Below, in pieces: positions 56,394 to 64,000 of a stretch of DNA of 64,000 nucleotides; position 1 is the first letter of the stretch; every line of letters starts with the position of its first letter. The notes below the pieces were generated by a model. The model saw only the letters and a list, made by a program, of their open reading frames with translations, did not search any database and was not told where the DNA came from. This DNA is from Luidia sarsii (Eukaryota > Echinodermata > Asteroidea > Paxillosida > Luidiidae), in the NCBI GenBank assembly GCA_949987565.1, contig OX465103.1:14614774-14678773 (forward strand), in the 5' to 3' direction. Both the position numbers and the translations under genes were made by a program.

Positions 56394-59113
56394 CTCTCAG
56401 AGAAGTGAAGAAAAGAGTAGAAGGAAAACTGGCAAGAATCTTTACTTGATCATGAAACAAGGATAACACCCCCTTTTACAGGACCAATTGCAAAGGCGGG
56501 GGTCACGAGGCCAGGCGGAAAAAGGGTTTCCTTCCCCCAAAAGGATTTTGACGGCCTCCAACAAACCACCGACAGCACACCGACATCACACCGACAGCAC
56601 ACTAACAGCACACCGACAGCACACCGACAGCACACCGACAGCACACCTACAGCACTCAGACAGCACCCCGACACCACTCCGACAGCACACCGACAGCACA
56701 CCAACAGAACACTGACAGCGTACCAACAACCCACCATCAGCACGACAGCACACCGACACTACATCGACCATACAGCGACAGCACACCCAAAGCACACAGA
56801 CAGCACACTGACATTCCACCCACACCACGCCGAAACCCCACACACTCTCAGAGAAGTGAAGAAAAGATGAGAAGGAAAACTGGCAAGAACCTTTGCTTAA
56901 TCCTGAAACAAGGATAACACCCCCTTTCACAGGACCAATTGCAAAGGCGGGGGTCACGAGGCCAGGCGGAAAAAGAGTTTCCTTCCCCCAAAAGGCTTTT
57001 GACGGCATCCAACAGACCACCGACAGCACACCGACATCACATAGACAGCACACAGACAGCACCCTTGACACCACACCGACAGCTCACCGACAACACACCG
57101 ACAACACACCTACAGCACTCAGACAGCACCCCGACAGCACCCCGTCACCACTCCGACAGCACACCGACAGCACTCCGAGAGCTCACCGACAGCACACCAA
57201 CAGCACACTAATGACAGCATACCAACAACCCACCGTCAGCACGACAGCACACCGACACTACATCGACCATACAGCGACAGCACACTGACATTCCACCCAC
57301 AGCACGCCGACACCCCACACACTCTCAGAGAAGTGAAGAAAAGAGAAGAAGGAAAACTGGCAAGAACCTTTGCTTAATCCTGAAACAAGGATAACACCCC
57401 CTTTCACAGGACCAAATGCAAAGGCGGGGGTCACGAGGCCAGGCGGAAAAAGGGTTTCCTTCCCCCAAAAGGCTTTTGACGGCCTCCAACAAACCACCGA
57501 CAGCACACCGACATCACACCGGCAGCACACCAACAGCACAAAGACAGCACACCGACAGCACACCGAAAGCACACTGACAGCACACCTACAGCACACAGAC
57601 AGCACCCCGACACCACTCCGAGAGCTCACCGACAGCACACCAACAGCACACTAATGACAGCATACCAACAACCCACCGTCAGCACGACAGCACACCGACA
57701 CTGCATCGACCATACTGCGACAGCACAACGAAAGCACACAGACAGCACACCAACAGCGAACCGACAAGCAAACCGATGGCCCACCGACAGCACACCAACA
57801 GCACACTGACAGCATACCAACAACCCACCATCAGCATGACAGCACACTGACACTCGTACATCGACCATACAGCGACAGCACACCCACAGCACACAGACAG
57901 CACACTGACATTCCACCAACAGCACGCCGACACCCCACACACTCTCAGAGAAGTGAAGAAAAGAGTAGAAGGAAAACTGGCAAGAATCTTTGCTTGATCC
58001 TGAAACAAGGATAACACCCCCTTTTACAGGACCAATTGCAAAGGCGGGGGTCACGAGGCCAGGCGGAAAAAGGGTTTCCTTCCCCCAAAAGGCTTTTGAC
58101 GGCCTCCAACACACCACCGACTTTACACCGACAGCACACCGACAGCACACCAACAGCACATAGACAGCACACCGACAGCACACCGACAGCACACCGACAG
58201 CACACCTACAGCACTCAGACAGCACCCCGACACCACCCCGACACCACTCCGACAGCACACCGACAGCACTCCGAGAGCTCACTGACAGTACACCAACAGC
58301 ACACTAATGACAGCATACCAACAACCCACCGTCAGCACGACAGCACACCGACACCACATCGACCATACAGCGACAGCACACTGACATTCCACCCACAGCA
58401 CACCGTCCCCCCACACACTCTCAGAGAAGTGAAGAAAAGAGAAGAAGGAAAACTGGCAAGAACCTTTGCTGAATCCTGAAACAAGGATAACACCCCCTTT
58501 CACAGGACCAAATGCAAAGGCGGGGGTCACGAGGCCAGGCGGAAAAAGGGTTTCCTTCCCCCAAAAGGCTTTTGACGGCCTCCAACAAACCACAGACAGC
58601 ACACCGACATCACACCGGCAGCACACCAACAGCACATAGACAGCACACCGACAGCACACCGAAAGCACACTGACAGCACACCTACAGCACACAGACAGCA
58701 CCCCGACACCACTCCGAGAGCTCACCGACAGCACACCAACAGCACACTAATGACAGCATACCAACAACCCACCGTCAGCACGACAGCACACTGACACTAC
58801 ATCGACCATACAGCGACAGCACACTGACATTCCACCCACAGCACACCGTCACCCCACACACTCTCAGAGAAGTGAAGAAAAGAGAAGAATGAAAACTGGC
58901 AAGTACCTTTGCTTAATCCTGAAACAAGGATAACACCCCCTTTCACAGGACCAATTGCAAAGGCGGGGGTCACGAGGCCAGGCGGAAAAAGGGTTTCCTT
59001 CCCCCAAAAGGCTTTTTACGGCCTCCAACAAACCACAGACAGCACACCGACATCACACCGACAGCACACCAACAACCCACCATAAGCACGACAGCACACT
59101 GACACTGCACACC

Positions 59114-59541
59114 GAAGGAGTTCACTGGGGTGTGTCAGTGTGCTAGTGGGTGCCAAGGGTAGAGGAGACCCAGGAAGCGGCTAGATGCTGGGCAAAGTAG
59201 GGGTGTGTGTGGGTATAGGAGACCCATTAGACAAAAGCGGTCGCCAGATGTTTCTTATGTGGACTCTGATGTCTTGTTGTACCCTGTTGTGTTTGAAGAT
59301 CTCGATGGCCTCTCTCACTCGATGAGGGTGCCATCTGTCGACGCTGGTGATGAGTTCAACATTGCCCCACCGAATGACATGGTCCTTCTCACGTGAGTGC
59401 TTGATGATTCCAGAGTTGTCGTATTCTCCCATACAGTCAGGCCTTCGTGCTCATTGAGTCTGGTGGAAAGGTCCCAACCAGTCTCTCCAACGTACACTTT
59501 GCCACATTCGCAAGGAATCTTGTAGACACCAGGTCTGGAAG
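59114..59541 (-). repeat. Left inverted arm of the PLE
   Basis: Reverse complement of 60,958-61,387: the 3' noncoding end and most of the GIY-YIG coding part. In the best aligned ~310 bases I counted 18 differences by eye, about 6 percent, including two single-base indels. The outer end (gaaggagttcactgggg) and the right arm's outer end match, so both arms stop at the same point of the element. Confidence 0.88.
59181..59541 (-). pseudogene. GIY-YIG endonuclease domain, inverted partial copy
   Basis: Read from 59,541 down. It starts in SRPGVYKIPCECGKVYVGE, with the GVY and YVG halves of the GIY-YIG motif, continues TGWDLSTRLNEHEG, and then loses frame near 59,437, where one base is missing relative to the forward copy. 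The frame resumes as GEYDNSGIIKHSREKDHV and runs to RNIWRPLLSNG and beyond. The forward copy instead stops soon after the matching NIC position, because of a single-base indel. The RT part is absent from this arm. In PLEs this endonuclease nicks target DNA to prime reverse transcription; this fragment cannot do that alone. There is no promoter evidence, so I class it as a pseudogene fragment. Confidence 0.88.
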
Positions 59542-59565
59542 TCGACATCAAACCCCACCTCCGCT

Positions 59566-60949
59566 CGGATTCGGCCTTCAGGAAGAAGACAGACATCAAC
59601 CTCAGTCAGTGCACCCTTTCCGCCAGGGAAACAGGAGTGCTTGCACGCGGGGACCAGTTTGCCGTCGGGCCTCGTTCAGTACCAGTCGAGGATATCATCC
59701 AAGCCACCGAACCAGCCCTCCGACTGCTCCCGAAGACTGCAGCAGATGACATCCGCCTTGAAGCCAGCCAAGCCATTGCACAGCACAAGCCAGTGCAACC
59801 CAACCTCTCCGGCCAAGAATGGAGAGCTCTACAAGATCTATGCCAGGACAAGTCCATCCATATCCTAACTGCTGACAAAGTGGTTATGGACAGGAAGGAC
59901 TATGACCGGAAGGTGCGGAACATCCTCGAGTCGGGGGCTTACCGCCCTCTTCCAAAGGATCCCACACAGTCCATAAGAGAGGAGAATGAAGTCAAGGTAC
60001 TTGCCTTGCAATGTGCTGGCAACTTTCCCTATAACCTCTACAGACAACTCCGGTCATCCTGTCTTCGGCCAACCCAAAAGATCAACAAGCCCGATGTTTC
60101 CCTCAGACCCATTGTGGCCACCCGGAGAGAGAGGCCCTTCCTACAATGCTGCCAGGCACCTTGCAAACATCCTGCGTCCGCTAGTTGGCAAACACTGATT
60201 ATCGTGTGAAGAACTCGGAGCAATTTGTCAGATTCACACGTGACCTTGTTCTTCAATCCAATGAGGTCATGGTGAGTTTTGACGTGGTCTCCCTCTTCAC
60301 CAATGTTCCCACTAGTGATGCCTGGACTATTGTTGAGGAATGACTCTCCCAGGACCACACACACTGCGGGAATGTGCAGATCTCACCCCAAGCCAGATCC
60401 AAAGCCTCCTAGAATTCTGTGTCTCCTCTTCCAGCTTCAGATGGAGACAAAAATTCTTTGAGCAGTCAGAAGGAACCTCCATGGGATTCCCTATATCCCC
60501 GGTTCTTGCTGACATGTTCATGGAGGAGTTTTACCAGATAGTCATTGCCACAGCTGATTTCCAACCACAAGTCTGCCTGCGTTACATTGACGACACCTTC
60601 GTCGTCTGGCAGCACAGCAAAGACAAGCTCCACCTGTTCCTGGATCACCTCAATGGGCTACACATCCGCATCCAATTCACCGTGAATCAGGAAAGGGATG
60701 GTAGCGTCCCTTTCCTGGACGAGGAGGTGTCCAGGCAGGACATAATGGCTCCCTCACTCAGCGGGTCTACTGAAAGCACACCCATTCCATCACCCCAGCA
60801 TCAGATGCTCGGTGAACAACACACTTGTTCAGCGTGCCTACAGGATCTGTGAGGGGAACAATCAACGGGAGGAGATTCGTCACATCAAGGTTTTCCACAC
60901 AGAACTCAACAAGATCCGGAACCACACGCAGATCCACACAGCACAGACT
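59566..60949 (+). pseudogene. PLE reverse transcriptase, 5'-truncated and frameshifted
   Basis: Frame 3 gives an N-terminal part with DINLSQCTLSARETGVLARG (from 59,592), then FAVGPRSVPVEDI and ADKVVMDRKDYDRK near 59,870-59,910. From memory of the family a few residues (GNAT-like) are missing after ADK. The fingers region follows with INKPDVSLRPIVAT (about 60,080-60,120), out of frame with the adjacent VFGQPK. SYNAARHLANILRPLVGK is in frame 1 (60,140-60,195). RT motif A, VSFDVVSLFTNVP, is in frame 2 (60,272-60,310), followed by an in-frame TGA at 60,341-60,343. Frame 1 then has EQSEGTSMGFPISPVLAD and the catalytic YIDD (60,583-60,594) with TFVVWQHS. Another shift near 60,745 leads to TLVQRAYRICEGNNQREE in frame 2, ending in a stop at about 60,949. 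At least five frame breaks make it nonfunctional. Confidence 0.9.
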
Positions 60950-60956
60950 TGATCCG

Positions 60957-61274
60957 TCTTCCAGACCTGGTGTCTACAAGATTCCTTGCGAATGTAACAA
61001 AGTGTACGTTGGAGAGACTGGTTGGGACCTTCCCACCAGACTCAATGAGCACAAAGGCCACGGCTGCAAGGGAGAATACGAAAACACTGGAATCATCAAG
61101 CACTCACGTGAGAAGGACCATGTCATTCGGTGGGGCAATGTTGAACTCATCACCAGCGTCGACAGATGGCACCCTCGTCGAGTGAGAGAAGCCATCCAGA
61201 TCTTCAAACACAACACGGTACAACAAGACATCAGAGTCCACATAAGCAACATCTGCCAACTGCTATTTGTCTAA
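60957..61274 (+). pseudogene. PLE C-terminal GIY-YIG endonuclease domain, forward copy
   Basis: Frame 3, separated from the RT by a stop and frame change near 60,949. It has GVYKIPCECNKVYVGETG (60,969-61,022), the GVY...YVG core of the GIY-YIG nuclease, with the CxC pair before it typical of PLEs. Next come a TRLNEHKGHG stretch (about 61,038-61,067), a KHSREKDHVIRWGNVELI block (from about 61,100) and RRVREAIQIFKHN, whose Glu is the likely metal-binding residue of the family. The frame ends in NICQLLFV and a taa at 61,272-61,274. This domain is intact over about 105 codons but is not joined in frame to an RT, so the whole is a pseudogene. It overlaps the right inverted arm. Confidence 0.9.
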
Positions 61275-61387
61275 TGGGTCTCCTATAACCACACACACCC
61301 CTACTTTGCCCAGCATCTAGCTGCCTCCTGAATCTCCTCTACCCTTGGCACCCACTAGCATACTGACACACCCCAGTGAACTACTTC
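60958..61387 (+). repeat. Right inverted arm of the PLE (forward 3' end)
   Basis: Starts at cttccagacctggtgtctac and ends at about actacttc, pairing with 59,114-59,541. The noncoding part after the stop (61,275-61,387) has a cacacacacccctac stretch and is shared by both arms. Folded together, the arms would form a ~430-bp stem around a ~1.4-kb loop. Confidence 0.88.
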
Positions 61388-61587
61388 TTGCTCTGGTGGT
61401 CACACTGGCGGGAATATCCTACATGCTCCAGTAGCCGCACTGGGTGGGAAGATCCTGCACCCTCCAGTGGCCACACTGGGCAGGAAAGATTCAACACACA
61501 TCAGCGCTTCCACCAAGCTTATATACACCGATGATAGTTGGAATTCAGCAGTATCCTGAAAATGTACTGCCGTTCACTGATGTGTAG
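61388..61587. other. Unassigned 200-bp segment between the PLE arm and the satellite
   Basis: Neither satellite nor shared with the left arm. The first half has short 35-36-bp repeats; the second half has agcttatatacaccgatg (TATA-like, about 61,516-61,533) and ends in tcactgatgtgtagaagaag, where satellite core resumes. It could be the rest of a PLE terminal repeat or 5' region, a piece of another element, or filler DNA. No open frame of note is seen. Confidence 0.6.
61399..61497 (+). repeat. Short tandem repeat, 35-36-bp period, about 2.7 copies
   Basis: Copies start near 61,399, 61,434 and 61,470. Each carries a form of cacactgg, ggaa, gatcct and ctccagt; the third copy is truncated and drifts. 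Not related to the 11-bp satellite repeat. Confidence 0.7.
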
Positions 61588-62528
61588 AAGAAGAGTAGAA
61601 AGAAAAATGGCAAGAACCTTTGCTTGATCCTGAAACAAGGATAACACCCCCTTTCACAGGACCAATTGCAAAGGTGGGAGTCATGAGGCCAGGCGGAAAA
61701 AGAGTTTCCTTCCCCAAAAAGGCTTTTGACAGACTCCAACAGCCCCCCCAACAGCACACCAACAGCACACCGACAGCACTCCGAGAGCCCTTCGACTGCA
61801 CACCAACATGCAGCACACTATTGACAGCATATCAACAACCCAACATCAGCACTACAGCACACCGACACAACATCGACCATACAGCGACAGCACAACCAAA
61901 GTACACAGACAGCACACTGACATTCCACTCACAGCACGCTGACACCCAACACACTCTCAGAGGAGTGAAGAAAAGAGTAGAAGGAAAACTGGCGAGAACC
62001 TTTGCTTAATCCTGAAACAAGGATAACACCCCCTTTCACAGGACCAATTGCAAAGGCGGGGGTCACGAGGCCAGGCGGAAAAAGGGTTTCCTTCCCCCAA
62101 AAGGCTTTTGACGGCCTCCGACAGACCACCGACAGCACACCGACATCACACAGACAGCAAACAGACAGCACCCCGACACCACACCGACACCACACCGACA
62201 GCACGCCGACAGCACTCCGACTCCATACCAACAGCACACTAATGACAGCATACCAACAACCGACCGTCAGCACGACAGCACTCCGACACTGCATCGACCA
62301 CACAGCGACAGCGCACCAAAAGTACACAGACAGACCATTAACAGCAAACTGACAGCACACCCATAGCTCACCAACAGCACACCAACAGCACACAGACAGC
62401 AAACCAACAACTCACCGTCAGCACGACACCACACTGACACTCGTACATCGACCATACAGCAACAGCACACCCAAAGCACACAGACAGCACACTGACATTC
62501 CACCGAAAGTACGCCGACATCCCACAGA

Positions 62529-63500
62529 CTCTCAGAGAAGTGAAGAAAAGAGTAGAAGGAAAACTGGCAAGAATCTTTGCTTGATCCTGAAACAAGGATA
62601 ACACCCCTTTTCACAGGACCAATTGCAAAGGCGGGGGTCACGAGGCCAGGCGGAAAAAGAGTTTCCTTCCCCCAAAAGGCTTTTGACGGCCTCCAACAGC
62701 CCACCGACAGCACACCGACAACACATAGACAGCACACAGACAGCACCCCGACACCACACCGACAGCACACCGACAACACACCGACAGCACACCTACAGCA
62801 CTCTGACAGCACCCCGACACCACTCCGACAGCACACCGACAGCACTCCGAGAGCTCACCGACAGCACACCAACAGCACACTAATGACAGCATACCAACAA
62901 CCCACCGTCAGCACGACAGCACACCGACACTACATCGACAATACAGCGACAGCACACCCAAAGCACTTAGACAGCACACCAACAGCGAACCGACAAGCAC
63001 ACCGATGGCCCACCGACAGATCACCAACAGCATACTGACAGCATACCAACAACCCATCATCAGCACGACAGCACACCGACACTACATCGACCATACAGCG
63101 ACAGCACACACAAAGCACACAGACAGCACACTGACTTTCCACCCACAGCACGCCGACACCCCACACACTCTCAGAGAAGTGAAGAAAAGATAAAAAGGAA
63201 AACTGGCAAGAACCTTTGCTTAATCCTGAAACAAGGATAACACCCCCTTTTACAGGACCAATTGCAAAGGCGGGGGTCACGAGGCCAGGCGGAAAAAGAG
63301 TTTCCTTCTCCCAAAAGGCTTTTGACGGCCTCCAACAGACCACCGACAGCACATCGACATCACACAGACAGCACATAGACAGCACATAGACAGCACACCG
63401 ACAGCACACCGACAGCACACCGACAGCACACCGAAAGCACACCTACAGCACACAGACAGCACACTGACATTCCACCGAAAGTACGCCGACATCCCACAGA
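62529..63500 (+). repeat. 972-bp two-unit repeat, copy 1
   Basis: Two units, 639 and 333 bp, followed by a second copy at offset 972. The private variants ccaccgaaagtacgccgac and cccacagactctcag before the core occur at about 62,501 and again at 63,473, so both junctions are duplicated. Confidence 0.88.
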
Positions 63501-64000
63501 CTCTCAGAGAAGTGAAGAAAAGAGTAGAAGGAAAACTGGCAAGAATCTTTGCTTGATCCTGAAACAAGGATAACACCCCTTTTCACAGGACCAATTGCAA
63601 AGGCGGGGGTCACGAGGCCAGGCGGAAAAAGAGTTTCCTTCCCCCAAAAGGCTTTTGACGGCCTCCAACAGCCCACCGACAGCACACCGACAACACATAG
63701 ACAGCACACAGACAGCACCCCGACACCACACCGACAGCACACCGACAACACACCGACAGCACACCTACAGCACTCTGACAGCACCCCGACACCACTCCGA
63801 CAGCACACCGACAGCACTCCGAGAGCTCACCGACAGCACACCAACAGCACACTAATGACAGCATACCAACAACCCACCGTCAGCACGACAGCACACCGAC
63901 ACTACATCGACAATACAGCGACAGCACACCCAAAGCACTTAGACAGCACACCAACAGCGAACCGACAAGCACACCGATGGCCCACCGACAGATCACCAAC
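63501..64000 (+). repeat. 972-bp two-unit repeat, copy 2 (cut by window end)
   Basis: Matches 62,529-63,028 with no difference noticed. The rest lies outside the window. Confidence 0.88.

Larger units (their letters stand above)
1..59105 (+). repeat. Satellite array, main block (118 cores)
   Basis: A continuous head-to-tail tandem array. A conserved core with ctctcagagaagtg near its start, attgcaaaggcggggg in the middle and aaaaggctttt near its end recurs about 118 times, always on the + strand. Between cores lie 11-bp repeats (ccgacagcaca and point variants) and a degenerate tail ending in a run such as caccccacacactctcag. Core spacing is mostly 418-499 bp, or 606-621 bp where one core is absent. 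No other gene or RNA is visible. I do not recognise the family by name. Confidence 0.97.
48268..59105 (+). repeat. Less regular satellite segment up to the retroelement
   Basis: Core spacings 451, 476, 606, 440, 486, 452, 465, 621, 797, 451, 543, 620, 478, 620, 620, 451, 477, 620, 476 and 443 bp, then a final unit cut by the insertion. The first part is built from H-like units. From about 53.5 kb the units alternate between a ~477-bp type with the private acccttgacacc marker and a 620-bp double-tail type. Confidence 0.85.
59106..61587. mobile_element. Penelope-like retroelement insertion, degenerate, with inverted left end
   Basis: The satellite stops in a unit tail at about 59,105 (after cactgacactg) and resumes inside a core at about 61,588. 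Between them lie an inverted copy of the element's 3' end (59,114-59,541), a forward body with RT and GIY-YIG domains (about 59,550-61,387) and 200 bp of unassigned sequence. Inverted or tandem partial copies at the 5' end are a known habit of Penelope-like elements. I see no clear target-site duplication. About 100 bp of satellite is missing at the insertion point. The element is dead: RT reading is broken repeatedly. Confidence 0.88.
61588..64000 (+). repeat. Satellite array, right block, more divergent
   Basis: Five cores at spacings of 382, 575, 639 and 333 bp. Cores carry private changes not seen in the main block, such as aaggtgggagtcatgagg near 61,671 and gactccaacagcccccc near 61,733. 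Unit lengths fit the rest of the array less well. The array continues past the window end. Confidence 0.92.

Noticed and set aside
1..59105. CRISPR array
   Set aside because: The repeats are tandem with no unique spacers, units are hundreds of bases long, and no cas gene is present. The retroelement is eukaryotic.
1..59105. G-quadruplex array on the minus strand
   Set aside because: The repeat has only GG pairs separated by 9 bases; the single ggggg run per core is isolated. Not a convincing four-tract motif.
59205..59396. Plus-strand open frame over the left PLE arm
   Set aside because: It is the antisense shadow of the inverted GIY-YIG fragment.
61500..61590. Hammerhead ribozyme, known from some PLE terminal repeats
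   Set aside because: There are ctgatgt strings on both strands but no proper ctgatga core paired with a gaaa element and stems.

Overview
The window is almost entirely one eukaryotic satellite array, about 61.5 of 64 kb, and it runs off both ends. A single degenerate Penelope-like retroelement (PLE) interrupts it at about 59.1-61.6 kb. I see no intact host gene, no RNA gene and no prokaryotic feature. The PLE has a reverse transcriptase followed by a C-terminal GIY-YIG endonuclease, which points to a metazoan. The many CG-to-CA and CG-to-TG changes between repeat copies suggest a methylated germline, so a vertebrate is most likely; I cannot name the species.

The satellite has nested levels, all head-to-tail in one orientation. 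Level 1 is an 11-bp minisatellite, ccgacagcaca, with no T on the + strand. Level 2 is a unit made of a conserved ~174-bp core, a tract of 11-bp repeats and a degenerate tail. I count about 123 cores, with most spacings 418-500 bp (single tail) or 606-621 bp (two tails, one core missing). Level 3 is a higher-order repeat, called H here, of 15 units and 7,404 bp. Level 4 is a super-repeat: segment B, one or two H copies, then segment A. It measures 21,376 bp at 11,482-32,857 and 15,410 bp at 32,858-48,267.

Layout: 1-11,481 is a patchwork with smaller duplications (offsets 1,847, 1,966 and 6,043 bp). B is 11,482-14,920, H1 14,921-22,324, H2 22,325-29,717 and A 29,718-32,857. Next come B' 32,858-36,284, H3 36,285-45,127 (carrying an internal out-of-register duplication) and A' 45,128-48,267. 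A less regular stretch, 48,268-59,105, follows and includes alternating ~477/620-bp units. The PLE insertion is 59,106-61,587. The last block, 61,588-64,000, has more divergent units and a 972-bp tandem duplication.

The many long open frames, such as Cys/Val-rich ones on the minus strand and His/Thr/Pro-rich ones on the plus strand, come from the 11-bp repeat and are not treated as genes. The only real coding history is in the PLE: a frameshifted RT, a forward GIY-YIG domain and an inverted second GIY-YIG copy at its left end. Coordinates of repeat blocks are set at the start of the core (the ctctcag motif) and are a convention; true breakpoints may lie elsewhere within a unit.
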